The notes beneath the pieces were generated by a model. The model worked only from the letters and a program-made list of their open reading frames with translations. It did not search any database and was not told the origin of the DNA. Below, one piece after another: positions 21,864 through 34,128 of a stretch of DNA of 64,000 nucleotides. Location of the stretch: NCBI GenBank assembly GCA_032622095.1, contig CP136063.1, positions 78,905,980 to 78,969,979 on the forward strand. The letters are read 5' to 3'. How positions within the stretch are numbered: the first letter of the stretch is position 1; every line of letters starts with the position of its first letter. Source of the DNA: Siphonodentalium dalli (taxonomy: Eukaryota > Mollusca > Scaphopoda > Gadilida > Siphonodentaliidae). A program made the translations under genes and the position numbers.

Positions 21864-22699
21864 GTTTATCTACCATTGGCGAGACAGAATCCACCACGCA
21901 AATTACATTTTATGAGTTTCTTAAATGCCAAAATTGTTGGATTTGTGTCCGAAGATCAGCTTTCTGGAGTAAATGCTCTCAACCTGCAAAGGTATCTGTG
22001 TCACGTGAATAGCTCGCTTTGCTAAAATTCTCACATCCTGCAGGTTCACGCGAATATGGCAACCGGAAATTTTGTTAAATGGACAAAATCTCGTACACCT
22101 GCGTGTTTTATATAATTTATAATAAATACTCGACAAATAAATACTGGTTACTTTGTGATGTGTGTAAAACAAAAACAACCGGTCTATTTGTGTCAAAGAT
22201 TATGTAGTGTTGTGCAAACTGTCTAGTGCTGAACTCTTTACAGATTATCGAATCGAAGATCGCTGTACCTAATAGAAATATAATATATGGTACATATATG
22301 TCAGTATTTCTGGAATTATTCATTTCTTAATTTTTGTTTCGTGTTTATCGCACCAGCCTGGTCGCAGAATCGTTAAACTGCCGTAGCACCGTGGTTGTCA
22401 AGCCGCAGAATCGTGGAATTGGTCGTAGAATCGTCGAAACGATTGTGCCGTGTGAACATATCTCTCTCTAACTGTCGTGACTGAGTGGGTGTGTCCATTT
22501 GACCATTATTTGCAGTGTTCCACTTCCACCACTAGCTATAGATCACGCGAATCTGTAAACTTGATCACAACTGGTTAATTGAGAATTTAGTAAACATTAT
22601 GTGCTAAACAATTCGTTGATGGCAAACGGAATTTGATGTATATATAGTATTTAATGCCTCTGCATGTGAGAGCTATAATTACATACATATTTATACATA
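21864..22699. other. Gene-free stretch
   Basis: Small overlapping frames only. Around 22350-22450 the words CGCAGAATCGT and GTAGAATCGTCGAAA recur loosely (AATCGT three times). No supported gene. Confidence 0.4.
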
Positions 22700-23078
22700 C
22701 ACTGTTAAAAAATTTCCGTTTTCAGACGGTACAAAGATCCGGAAAATTGCTGCCGGCACTATGTTCTGTAAGGTTACGGAACATTGTATAATTTCATTAT
22801 GGCAATATGTTCTGTATGGTGACGGAACATTGTATCATTTTATTACGGCAATATGTTCTGTACAGTTACGGAACATTGTATCATTTAGTTGCGGCAATAT
22901 GTGCTGTATGGTTATGGAACAATGTTCCGTAATCATATGGGACATAGGGCCGCGACAAAACGGTCCAGTGTGCCGTGTCTTGACGCAGTTATGTGCCGGC
23001 AGCAATTTTCCGGATCTTTGTTCTGTTGTATATTTGCGGAACTCTGTTCCGTTTGAGAATGTCAATTTTTTAACAGTG
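22700..23078. mobile_element. MITE with CACTGTTAAAAAATT termini
   Basis: CACTGTTAAAAAATT at the left, AATTTTTTAACAGTG at the right. Subterminal GATCCGGAAAATTGCTGCCG is repeated inverted near 22998-23018. The interior has three to four 45-bp tandem units built on GGCAATATGTTCTGTA and GGAACATTGTATCATTT. Superfamily not determined. A related right end ends at 29481. Confidence 0.8.
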
Positions 23079-24069
23079 CATTAGTTGAATTTACTATCTA
23101 AAATGTATTTTTCCTACAAACTAGGCAATTATATGACTTATTATCTTTAAACTGTGTCCTATGTCCAATGCCCTTTTAAAAAGTGGATTCCATATCCAAG
23201 GGAGGGGTGGCGGTTCACACCACCTGAAGGTTATAACCCACTTCAGATGGAATACCGCTAAACATTTATAAATAAATACAAGACATTTCATAATTTTTTT
23301 AAATTACTTCGGAAAAGTGTCTTTCATAAATTTACAAGTCAATGTTTGCAAATTAATTTTTCTGACAAATTCCACACTATACTATTGACTAACAAGAATT
23401 TATAGCATCAGATACCCCATATGTGGTACACGTGCGCTCTTTGGTGCTATACATAAAATGTGATAAATAGTTGGGCTTTTTGAAGTTACAAAATCCATTG
23501 CATAATGTTACATTATACCGGTAACCATACTTGTCTAATGCAACGATATTTTGATAGGGAAGGCTAAATGCTCCAAGAATAAAGTATAAACAATAATTTT
23601 ATATTAATGTATAATAAAATTGCACAACATACATGTATGTCAATGAATATAACCAGGGAGTGATTGCATGACAAACAGTTCCATATGCTGAAGTGTCAAA
23701 TTACTCTTAAATACCATACCGGTACATACAGTACAGACAGTTGGTCCACAGGAGAATGTTCACTGGAAGCACTTCAAAATAATTTGAGCAATTTGTCACA
23801 TATATATCCATACCATCATTACGTTGAATAGTTCAGCACTGTGCACACACAATATTTAGCTGAGGTGGAAGTGGTACCAACTGGTATGTCCACTGTTCCC
23901 AAATGGTCCTATGGTTAAGACATTCAAGGATGGTACACAAGTACGGATCGTCATCACGTCAATTCACCATCGCGCACAAAGAAGGTGATATTCCACACAA
24001 GTCACATATTAACACAGTACCAGCACAGTAATACGATTTGTCATCCACCTTGAAAGAAAGTTATCTCAC
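23079..24069. other. Possible intron; no gene seen
   Basis: AT-rich with ACATGTA words. If the - strand gene model holds, this is intron downstream of the 24070-24210 exon. Confidence 0.35.
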
Positions 24070-24210
24070 AGAATCACCTTGGCATGTTGGAGTTTAAGTA
24101 TGCCAGTATACCGGTACATGTTCAGTAGCCCTTGACACTGCTTTATTGTAACCTTGTCTCCGGTTGTTAATGGTATGGTACATCCTTTCAAATCAGATTC
24201 AACAGCCATC
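24070..24210 (-). CDS. Candidate internal exon, unknown protein
   Basis: Minus-strand acceptor GACTATTTTCAG precedes 141 nt (1 base, 46 codons, 2 bases), followed by a donor GTGAGATA. The peptide runs MAVESDLKGCTIPL, then TTGDKVTIKQCQGLL, then YRYTGILKLQHAKVI. The alternating polar/hydrophobic GDKVTI...GILKL...AKVI pattern looks like beta strands of a small barrel (OB-like), but that is only an impression. Start phase matches the donor phase of the candidate exon at 25920-25989, and its end phase matches 3844-3910. Two phase matches by chance have odds of about one in nine. I do not recognise the family. Confidence 0.45.
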
Positions 24211-24339
24211 CTGAAAATAGTCATATCACAAATATACATACATGTATACCAAGTCACTATGTTATATGCATCAATATTATCAGGATTTTAACTTCTTGCA
24301 CTCGCCTCACTTTTCACCATATCATCTGAAAATAACTTT

Positions 24340-25640
24340 CTAATCTGCTCGTACATCATACATGTCATGTGTATCTATCTTTCAAGTTAATAATAAACAC
24401 TCTTTATTAGCAATTACTAGTGTCCCTTTAAGTCATGTGATGTCAACAGCAGCTATCACGTGACATTTCCCACATCATTTTACTTTTGTGCACCAACTTT
24501 TTCACATATCTTCTGGGTTGATAATGAACGCTCTTTATTAACATATAAATTATTAGTAGTCCCCTTTAAGTCACATTAGGTCAAAGGCGCCTATCCCATG
24601 AGATTCCCCTCGGCAGGTAACCCATCTGTAACAATTCTCCTACATATCTTCTTCTAAGCTGATAAGGGACGCTCTTTATTGACCATTACCCCTTTAAGAC
24701 ATCTGAGGTCAACGGCACCTATCCCATGACACTCCATGGGTCAATGTAATGTATCTCAGAGTTACAATTTTCACCGCCAGATTGCAACCATTTTGGTATA
24801 TAATTAATTATCTAATTAAATTATTTGTTATTGCCCTTTTAAGACATATGAGATTAACGGATCCCGGGGACCTATCTAATAAGATTCCCCAGGATGAATG
24901 ACCCATATGTATATATAGATAATAGTAAACCCTGTGCTGATGCATTCTCTTATATATGCAAGTTGCTGATAGGGCGCCTATAGCATATATAAGAGAATGC
25001 AGTGGCCTATCAATATTTACCTTGATCTTTTAAGCCAGTGCATGCTCTCATATATGCGAGACTCCCTATGGGCGACACACATATTAGATAATGTGCTGGC
25101 ACATGGTCTTTAATGCCAGCGCAAATCCCGCCACGAAAGGGTTAAGGCTTATATATTGTTTACGGTGTGAAATGATCACGTGTATTTGTATATTCGGATA
25201 TTGTTCCTAAACTCAAGGATATAATTATGGACATTTTAAATTGTAGGTCATTCTCCAGATATGGTTACATCTATTGTTTTAAGTTGATAATAAACGCTCT
25301 TTATTGCCAATTAGTAGTGCCTCTTTAAGTTATTTGCATATATTTTTAAGCCCATGACACACCTGTGTCAAATTGCCTTGATGTTCAAATTTGCCGACAT
25401 ATCTTCTGAGCTGATAATAAACACTCTTCGTTGATCACCTAATTTATGTTAATATAATTTAGTACTCCACGTTTAAGTCATCTGATGTCAATGGTGCCTA
25501 TGTCATTATATTTGCCTGGTCAGGTGACCTATGTGTACCAATTTTCCTACATATCGTCTAAGCTAATAAGGAACGCTCTTTGTTGCTCGCATATGATAAA
25601 TATAATTGTTAAGTCCCCCTTTAGGATCAACGGCACACCC
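24340..25640. repeat. Degenerate modules with AACGCTCTTTATT
   Basis: AA(C/T)A(C/A)(G/A)CTCTTTATT-type motifs at 24391, 24520, 24661, 25285, 25412 and 25563 are each preceded by ATATCTTCT(G/A)(A/G)G-TGATAA words and followed by CCC(C)TTTAAG, then TCA-TGA-GTCAA-GGC-CCTAT. Spacing is irregular (about 120-150 bp, interrupted by the hairpin MITE at 24935-25145). The same motif occurs in the TTAA MITEs at 37 and 53.7 kb and at 28361. Confidence 0.6.
24935..25146. mobile_element. Hairpin MITE, reverse orientation, piggyBac-like end
   Basis: Two family hairpins (24935-25006 and 25034-25100), then GGTCTTTAATGCCAGCGC and CACGAAAGGGTTAA, which is the reverse complement of the left part of 2080-2341. 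The opposite end lacks a recognisable terminus, so this copy is truncated on its left. Confidence 0.75.
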
Positions 25641-25919
25641 CCGGTCAATTTACCACTGAATATCAATTTCCAGCGACCATTTCATTCACACGCACAATAT
25701 TGACTGTCTCATGAGTCGTGCCACTAATCATAGTCTAATATGCCCTCAGACTGTTAATTATTCCTGTTGACAATTACTAAATCAAGAAACACCCAAATTT
25801 CAAAACTCATATTGTTGGTATATTACATGTATATTGGTATATAAATATTTGGATAGACTTTAAGTCTATCCAGACTGGTTGATGATATGCACAAGTTCAT
25901 CTGTATCATATATACTCAC

Positions 25920-25989
25920 CGACTAAGGCTGTACCTGTTCCTATTCACACATTCAAGGATGTCGGGCAACTTCCACTGGTGGTCATTAT
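25920..25989 (-). CDS. Candidate internal exon, unknown protein
   Basis: Minus strand; ends at a strong donor (CG followed by GTGAGTATA). The open frame reads DHQWKLPDILECVNRNRYSL before the donor. The frame stays open back to TAA at about 26000, and the acceptor is not convincing: AAAAGACAG lacks a pyrimidine tract, so the upper border is uncertain. Two bases remain at the 3' end, and the next candidate exon at 24210 begins with one base, giving a continuous frame. Unknown family; moderate-to-low confidence because of the weak acceptor. Confidence 0.3.
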
Positions 25990-25999
25990 CTGTCTTTTA

Positions 26000-26716
26000 C
26001 TTGAGATGGCCTCACACTTCATCCTTCAGCCTTTATATTGTGTTTGTACTGTACTGCTTGCATGCATGCTATGTCCAATATATCCCCATCAGCTGTTTCA
26101 GGAATCGGACTGTGGAATACAAATTGATTCAAAACTTTAATATTAATAGGAATACATGTACATGTATATGTTTTTCAATCGTCTTTATTGCTAATGAATC
26201 GTAATGATTGCATGACGTGGATGTAAGTGTAACGCCTTACCCAACCGTCTCAAAACGCCACCACTACTCTTCAGAGGCCACATCATCACGGCGACTTGGG
26301 TTCGGGACCCACCATTAGAGCCAATTCACATTGACAACATCTAACTAGTATTTACATATAAACATCAATTTATATATACAAGGAATATAACAGACGGAAC
26401 TGATGTCAAGACATGCGCATGGTTTACAACTAGATCTAATGTAGCGCGAACGCGTAATCACTCAAAATAAATCAGAATTAAAATTTAATTGTCTTTAAGT
26501 ATTGGTTGAAAGATAATTATAGAACAGTTTACAATCACCCCTCTTCCCAAATCCATGATTGCTGCGAAAAACCGATCAGTCTATTTTACTCTTTAGCCCT
26601 GCCCGACTGGGCTATTATAATTTATAATATGACATTGATCGATCGCTGGTTCACCCATGCAGTCCCAGAACTGTACATGTAGCTGATATTTTTTGTTTTA
26701 CATAGGGGCCCGTACT
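26000..26716. other. Gene-free stretch
   Basis: No supported gene; an open frame of 105 codons at 25887-26204 on + has no recognisable feature and overlaps the - strand candidate exon. Confidence 0.35.
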
Positions 26717-26717
26717 A

Positions 26718-26777
26718 GATCATGCCATGAATCTCTACTCGGGCTGACGCCCGGAGTAGAGAGTCGTGGCATGATAT
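26718..26777. repeat. Stem-loop, about 28-bp stem
   Basis: GATCATGCCATGAATCTCTA and CTCGGGC pair with GCCCGGAGTAGAGAG and TCGTGGCATGATAT across a four-base loop TGAC. Few mismatches. Isolated. Confidence 0.85.
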
Positions 26778-26952
26778 ACATGTAGTGCCCATACTAGTAA
26801 TCACATGATATGGCCATCAATGGGATCATATTATTTTCAAAATGTCCGAGTCTGGGCTAACAACTAATTTGTGAATATGCCAGTTGCAATTGCAATATAT
26901 TATATATATATTGCTGATATACAAATTAATAATAGCACATCTATAAATGAAC

Positions 26953-27314
26953 GTTCAGAAGACCACGATCCAATAGTAAATGGAGGAATCGGGCCCGACA
27001 AAATCGTGGATACATGTAGTTTGTTCACACGATTGCGATATTGTCGTACTAGTACATGATGATATCGTAGGTTGTTCGAAAAGCATATGATTGACTACTG
27101 TGATCTTTCCAGACACGATTTGTACGTACACACGACTGCGATTACGTCGCAAGTGGAGGTATACAAGGATACGCCATGATTTTGAATCTGAAATCAAACA
27201 GTGCTTGATATTATTTTATGACTTGCGAGTTTGACATCATCATGCACAGTCCAACTATCGGTTACTTCCTACGGCGGAAACCCTTTCATTACGATTGAAT
27301 TGTGTCATCTGAAC
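26953..27314. mobile_element. Foldback MITE, GTTCAGATGAC family (copy 3)
   Basis: GTTCAGAAGACCACGATCC at the left and ATTGTGTCATCTGAAC at the right. Shares GGAATCGGGCCCGACAAAAT and CAAGTGGAGGTA with 8377-9140. About 360 bp, non-coding. Confidence 0.8.
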
Positions 27315-29263
27315 ATTCACCAAACTGTGCAACAGCTAAAGTAAATTATAATGTATCGACGATCGTATGAAAGAAACGCAGAACAATACTTCCATTCACA
27401 CAACGTGACACAAGTGATGTTTGGTGACCTGTAAAATGTTAACTGGTGACACAGAAACACAGAAAGATGTGATAAACAATGACTGAGTGAATCAGATTGA
27501 GAAATTGAACAACAGTTACTGGCTGACTGGTGAAACTGAAAGTTGAAAAATCCAACATCAGGGGAAAATCAGACAAATTCACATCTGGAATGACTTTGTG
27601 ACACTTCACCTGTTTTATTCCTGTTAGTATGTTACACCCAATAGCTGTTTAGTCGTACTGTGTGTTGTATCGCTTTGTTTAGCGTGACATTTGCTTGCTC
27701 AAAGCGCTTTTAAAATAATTTGACAGACAAAAATATCTGAAATGCGCGAATAAACGCATATAGTTATTTCCCATTTCGAACTTCCTTCTGGTTGAATTGC
27801 GAACCGAAACAGTAACTGACGTGAGCCTATTGGGGTCACGGTCAACATAATGTTTAACCCATACCTACATCGATTGCTATATAAGCATGTACACATATAC
27901 CAGTTAATAACTGCACATGTGTGGGAGTTGATTTAGTCATTACTGACCGATGTCACTCATAAAGTAGATAAAACATCGTAACACACTCCTTTGGACATGC
28001 CACTAAAATAACTCCAATAGCTTACACATATTCCAACTGAGATACCGTATAGGGTCGTTAAATTGTTTTATATTGCGATTTTGTATTTTTGTTGGTTTGG
28101 TGTTTCAATAAAACAACTATAAAGGCAAATCATGAATCACTATTAGATTATTACTAGGTCCTAAACATCCACGGTCAATTTTACACCAAAATTAGTCAAC
28201 ATTTCCCAAGCCAAGTTTCCTCTTATACCAGGCAAAATAAAATCGAACAATAGATGTAATTGCCACCAATTCGTACTACACAGGTATCGCAGATATCCAT
28301 AGAATCATCCAGAAGTAATTCGTCGAAAAGCATTGACAGTGCTCAGCTCAAAATGCATATAGAACGCTCTTTATTATACCGCATTTGGGCGACGGGAGCA
28401 TAGTCGCGCATTATAAGCAGTTTGCAATATATCCCAATACAAAGGAAACCATATATTTCAAACCTATAACTTGTAAATAATATAAAAATTTATATAATTA
28501 CAGCTTTGTCATTAATGTGATGCAAACGGAATTCAGAAATCAAGCAAAGTGACACGTATACGTGACAAACGAGCATTCTCCAAAGACCATGTGCAGGCCT
28601 ATATTAGAAACATAAATCTTTCAATTTACTTTAAATGACCATTTACGGCTGTCAGCTCAACTATATACACAGCATTGAAAAGATTCTTAATCACCCATCT
28701 ATGGCATTCACGCTAAATCAACACGAACACGTAACTATACTGGTATATAACAGTTAGTGGTAACTCGGATTATAGCGGTTTTACGACGGCTGCTCTTGTC
28801 TAGTTTTGGACTCCCCATATATGTTTAGTATGTGCTTATGTACACTGCATATGTGATTTTACAATTAGCAGAAACCCAGCTTGTACACCAAGTTAGTTTG
28901 CATTCCTGTGGTGTGGAACTCCGGCGGGGTGCATGTCGATACACCATGCAGAGGCGATCATTTATGCGGTCCTCTACTGCAATGCCGTATATATGGCTTA
29001 GCAATCATCATTTTCCTGTCAGCAAAGTGACAATGTTACGACTAGTGATGTTATAAATGGATCAGAATGGATTGAGATAACGCCATTATATAAATAGGTC
29101 ATAATACAGCATTCCGCAACAGAGATATTAAATTAGTTTATCAATGGCGCCGGTTGTTTAATCTATCAATAAAATTAGAATGCACGCACGAGGCGTCCGG
29201 TGTAATATATAAATGACAAGACTACGACGCGAAAAATGATTCACAATATATAGATTAACTTAC
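27315..29263. other. Gene-free stretch
   Basis: Short frames only (28832-29056 on + has no recognisable domain). One AACGCTCTTTATT motif at 28362. No other structure seen. Confidence 0.35.
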
Positions 29264-29390
29264 CTGATTATAATCAAACACTCTGGACAAAATATAATTC
29301 GTGCCGACACTGAGTCTCCTGCATGTCTTCTTGAAATATTCAAAACAAAGAGGATGTAACCACGTGACTCCGTACCCAGCGTTCAAATTA
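29264..29390 (-). other. Possible exon with splice donor
   Basis: Minus strand: GATTATAATCAG followed by donor GTAAGTTAAT at 29263. A frame open from about 29387 reads WLHPLCFEYFKKTC then RRLSVGTNYILSRVF before the donor (phase 0). No start codon or clear acceptor, and the upper part abuts a MITE-like end, so this may be untranslated or spurious. Confidence 0.22.
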
Positions 29391-29394
29391 CGGA

Positions 29395-29481
29395 TCTATG
29401 TTCCATCAGGGTGATTACGGCACAATGAAAAATTTGAAAACGGATCATAGAGTAGTGTCAGAACGGACATTTTTAACAGTG
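29395..29481. mobile_element. Partial MITE end (CACTGTTAAAAAT family)
   Basis: Ends CATTTTTAACAGTG at 29481 and carries GGATCTATGTTCC and AAACGGATC words similar to the element at 22700-23078. Only one end is present. Confidence 0.5.
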
Positions 29482-30239
29482 TATGCATATATTATGATGG
29501 TATGTGTGTTGGAGGTGGAGACATATAGAAGATAGATGGCGAGATAGAGTGGGCAGTTGTGTGAATGTAACAATGGTTGTAAAGAACGATAGGTATGGAT
29601 ATAGTCTAGCGACGCTGTTGGTGAAGCAGAAAATTACCAAATAGAATCGTCTGTTCTATAACATTTTCAGAACGCATGACAGATGCAGAATGTGTACGGT
29701 ATGTCGTCATACTGTCGTGTCGTTCCCAATAGTCTTAAAATCATGTGACAGAAATACTGCTGAATGAAGGATAACACTGTTCAGATTATCAGCAGATCCA
29801 GCGAATTCCACTGACGGGGGTCTTCTGAGAATTAAAGCTATCAGTTCCGGTAACGAGAGTGATGTGAGGTACAAATATATATCGATGCCACATTTGTTGA
29901 TGATCATATAGTTCAGTAGATATACCGATTGTGGATCAAACGTCATAATTGCCCAATAGAATGTCTGGATAAGTTGACTTGTTCAACAATCTTCCAGATT
30001 TTAGTGCACCAGTATATGAGCGATGGTCCTGCACAACTCCCACACGTCCCAAGGTGTGTTATATGTTGGTGATGGCGATCACGTAGCAAGGAACGTTCAG
30101 TTCTAGCTGCTGTATATTGTCTCCACTCTGAGCAGTAGTGAATCCTTATTTTGTCACGAACCATTTTATGCCATTGGCATTTCGAATGGAATAGACCCCA
30201 TCTCCATACATACTCTCACGAACGAACAGAGATAATATA

Positions 30240-30440
30240 TCTTGATAAGCATATACGGCCGAATTCTGGTCCCTGGTCTAAACCAGGGCTTCATGTAAAC
30301 TATAGTCTAGACCAGACCGAAACCACGGTGATCGCCATGTGTTACCCAGCTTCGAGGCGACTAAGCTGGTATTATTGGCCAGCACTGGTCCGTATTCTCG
30401 TCTTTTTGAAACTCAGGTTTACGTAAACCATGGTTTGCCT
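30240..30440. repeat. Self-complementary segment
   Basis: CCCTGGTCTAAACCAGGG at 30270 is a perfect local palindrome, followed by TAGTCTAGACCAGACC, and GGTTTACGTAAACC near 30417. Possibly a degraded foldback element; related words (CCCCTGGTCTGAGATTTTTG) occur at 30687. Confidence 0.45.
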
Positions 30441-30825
30441 TCTTATTGTCATTCAAGCCTGTGTCGGTCTGTTCATAATTCGAACCATGTGGTAACGTAC
30501 AAGTTCTGGCAACAGAAACATATGTATTTTTTGGAAGCATTTATCTTTATGTTAACCAAATAGGAATTGTGTTTTATTGATATGCCGTGCAGAAGAAAGA
30601 TTATAATTATATATGAACTGGAAAAAATGTAATATAATCGATAATTATGTGTGTTATAGGTAATAGTCTACAACTGAGACCTAGTACTCCCCTGGTCTGA
30701 GATTTTTGTATAAACCGAGACTTGAACCTGATACGAGAATACCTTTTTCTGTTTTCGCAGTGACGATACAGATTGGTAATTTGATTGTAAATCATGCGTG
30801 CGTTTATCTGGCTTTACGCAATGTT

Positions 30826-30908
30826 TAGAGCACAAGAATTGTTCTTTACCAGAATCAATCGAGTCGGAGACGATATTTATTCTGGTAAAGAACAATTCGC
30901 GTGCTCTG
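30826..30908. repeat. Stem-loop, about 28-bp stem
   Basis: AGAGCACAAGAATTGTTCTT and TACCAGAAT pair with ATTCTGGTA and AAGAACAATTCGCGTGCTCT across a loop of about 25 bases. No second copy was noticed in the window. Confidence 0.85.
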
Positions 30909-32146
30909 ACCGACTTAGAGCACAATTCATCACACATAATGCAATAAACTGGAAATGTGCCGTGCGCCGGTCGCGATTGGACACAATAGCCGGTTAGCCA
31001 CGCCCAAAAACGTGATTAACATGAACTGAATGTGAAAAGATATGTCCGAAGCAACACGGACTGTTCCCACTTTGAAGCGCCCGTGCGATTTGTTTGTTAT
31101 GAGTTGCGGGTGCCTAACAATGGGATAATCACTGAACTATTCCTTCGCCAGCCTTGGGAATTGGTGTGCTTTACCAAAAATCAGGGAACGATTGCAACAA
31201 TGGGATTGTGCTCTAAAGTAGAGTTTTATTTATAACATCCTTGCCGTGTTTGAAAGCATATTACCGTTAGCTGGATTAAGTCAGATTTTCGTGCTATTAT
31301 TTCTAATATGTTATCGATTGGTTTGGTTGACACCGATAAATAGGGAATGATAGTAGTTTTGTAATCGGAACGTAATCCGCATTTCATTCCGTGTTTGTGA
31401 AATGAATTGAGGTCGGACCGTCGGAGCTAGTTTTGATAGTACTAATTCATCATTTGAGAATAAATTATTGCTGGACTGGATATACAATATAACAGCAAAA
31501 ACTCTCAAAATTATATTAAGACAGAACGAAAAATTGTGGTTCAAAATAAGGACATGTCCGATTGAATTGAATTAAATTAAATTAAATGCATGGGACCCCT
31601 GCTCTTGATTAATGATTTATTTGATCCAGTTTCTTAAGCCTTGACATTTCAAATTGGTTTATTTGTCATAATTTATCTTTAAACATGGACTTGGAAAAAC
31701 ATTACATTGCAATGGAAATAACTGCTATCGGGAGTGTGATACAACGCACCATCTCGATTTTTTCCGATATATCCCACCCACCCACACCCCAACCCCACCC
31801 CGTTGTGACCATTGCATTTTCTGGAAAATTATTTTCAAAAACTTATATCACGGTGATAGTTAGTTAGAATCTTTCTAAATGTTCAACTTATTGCAAATTC
31901 CCAAGTCCGCGAAATTACATTGCACGTATCACCCCTCACCCCAATGAATTGTTGAAAATTTCCAACAAGTACCTCACTATTTCCAGTTGTTGGAAAGTCC
32001 CACCTGATATTCCCTATAATAATGGTTCGAAATGTTTTCAAGAGATGAATGTAATTTATGTGTAATATTTTGACGCAAAGTTGAACAATATATAGTTGGT
32101 TCTTGACCTGAACAAACAATATTTTACACTATACATTGATTGTAAA
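30909..32146. other. Gene-free stretch
   Basis: Open frames of up to 78 codons overlap on both strands without recognisable domains. GTTAGCCACGCCC at 30993 is the only GC-rich island. Confidence 0.35.
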
Positions 32147-32245
32147 GGACGCCGGTGGTCCCGTCGGTAGAATGCTCGGGGCACTATGCCGCCATTTGCC
32201 ATCTAGCGCTGACGAAGCTGGTTCGAATGCCGACAAGCGCGGATT
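32147..32245 (+). mobile_element. tRNA-derived SINE head
   Basis: TGGTCCCGTCGG at 32156 matches 10 of 12 positions of the Pol III A box, and GGTTCGAATGC at 32220 matches the B box. Boxes are 64 bases apart, longer than in a true tRNA, and no cloverleaf closes, so a SINE promoter region fits better. The body probably continues to about 32460 (CAGGGCCGGTAAAGAGTTAA), but no tail or target duplication was found. Confidence 0.5.
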
Positions 32246-33303
32246 CGCGATCAACTCTAAGTGAGGATAATCTGATTCGTGTATCTGGGCAAGTTTGTCG
32301 GTCCCTTTCCGTGGTCGGTACCGGAATGACCTCTTGATGTTAAAGATATATATGTGTTGATGTTCCCCAACGTGTGCAGGGCCGGTAAAGAGTTAACGAA
32401 GTTGTCCAGTTTGTTTCGGTCATTCAAACCGGGCCAATGCTGCGCCGTCTGAACGATGTTCAAGGCAATCGTAACGATAAGCTCGTGTGAGCTTATTCAC
32501 ACGACCGATTTTGCGTTGGTTTAACTCGCTTGACACGGCGGTCAAGCCTCTTCACTCTGCTATTGAAGTTCCCCCACCCAACCGATGATTGGGAGATGCT
32601 TATCAAAATATAATATTCGTCATTTCATTATGTCTTCATATTCGCTATATAACTGATTGTCTGCGAACGATATTTATCGCTATACACTTCACGTTTGTCC
32701 ATTAAAGTTTTCATATAACATCATGCATTCGTTGTAGTTATTCCATAAATTCTTTATAGGTTCGAGCTGCAAGCGAGTAAGAACATAAAGCAGCATTGTT
32801 GTCTAACGGGGGTACTTTCCAAAGAGCCCATAATGACGCTAGCGTTTTCCGTTCTAGAGTTGTCATTCATTTATCTGAAAATAATTTGTTTTTCGTCCGG
32901 GAGTATCTCAGCCATGGGCTTCGGTCCCTAATAGGAATGCTCCAGACCGCAACGAACCCTCACTTCCCTCACTATTGTAATGTAAACAGCCGGAACAGAA
33001 TGTAATCATACCGATGCGTGGGTGTTCAGCGCGAGCACTGTACCTGCTAACCCACTTTACGCGTGTGACATTTTTTATTCCTTTTACGTGATTTTATCCA
33101 TAAAATACACATCCCACGTGTCACGGTCATGTTTTCAATTTAAAAGGAGACTGGGAGACTTTTGTTTACTTAAACTTGGCTGAGTGGAGAGGTTACTAGA
33201 AAATAAATCATTATGACCCTTGAATTTGTGAAATATCTCGTTTGGTTTTGAATCTTGATGGCGTTGTCATTTTAAATCGCATGCGTAGCTATAACAAATC
33301 CCA
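32246..33303. other. Gene-free stretch
   Basis: Possible SINE body followed by unremarkable sequence. The 32796-33005 frame on + has no recognisable domain. Confidence 0.3.
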
Positions 33304-33756
33304 TCTATGATTTGATTTGATTTAAACATATTTTATTAGTATAATGCATAAATAATACATAACATATAAGGGATTGGAGGACAAGTTCTTTGAAACTTAG
33401 ATGGACCTCCGCCCCCTACAGATCATGCATGAAACATAAATATAACAATATATTTTGGATTTGTATCAGGTTTTGGTAGGGCGGGTAGAATTATGAATGC
33501 GTGAGTATAAGATAGTACGTGGGGTGTTAATTATTATAAATCAATGGTGTGGTGGGGATAAAAAGTTTAATTATACATACATATGAATAATAAGCCAACT
33601 GGCAGCATATATATGTATAAGGTGGGGAGAGCGTTAGTTGGTGTGTTTGTGGAATTGTAAATAGAAAGGGGTCGTTTGAGTAAGTAACAGAACAGGATAT
33701 TCGGGCACCAAGTACATTTATGGTAGATAGTTCAGATTTTGTGGGTTTACAAGAGC

Positions 33757-34115
33757 TTATTCGTTGCACGACGCAAATCGTCCGGAAGATTTTATGAATT
33801 TTAAAGCTGTATCTGTTAGAATGCAATTCTCGTTGGCGGTTAAAGTTAGATCTCCGTTTAGAAGCGCTTTGTAGGACGTGACTCGAAATGATCTCATAAC
33901 ATGTGACAGTTCTATGCGTTGTTGTGAATAAAGGGCGCAATACATGAAGTAGTGTTCTGCATCTTCCACAGGGCTTCCACAACTACACATGGGGTTATCA
34001 CCAATGTGATTTTCAACTTTGTCATGATTTAGATTGCTACAATTGTTTCTAATTCGACAGTGTATGATATTTGTCTGTCGGTCACCGAGATATACATGAG
34101 ATGAAATTTTTCTCT
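33757..34115 (-). pseudogene. LINE C-terminal CCHC-like domain, frameshifted
   Basis: Continuation of the LINE protein in another frame: YLGDRQTNIIHCRIRNNCSN, then PMCSCGSPVEDAEHYFMYC, the C-CG-E-H-C pattern found at the C-terminus of many jockey/CR1-type polymerases, then LYSQQRIEL. It ends at 33757. The frame change against the upstream part indicates an inactivating indel or stop near 34.12 kb. Confidence 0.8.
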
Positions 34116-34128
34116 TGGGTAGAATTGT

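Noticed and set aside
26215-26320. Possible tRNA or SINE promoter (GGGTTCGGGACCC)
   Set aside because: The B-box-like word is on + but the best A-box-like word (GGTTGGGTAAGGC) is on the minus strand; orientation is inconsistent and no cloverleaf forms.
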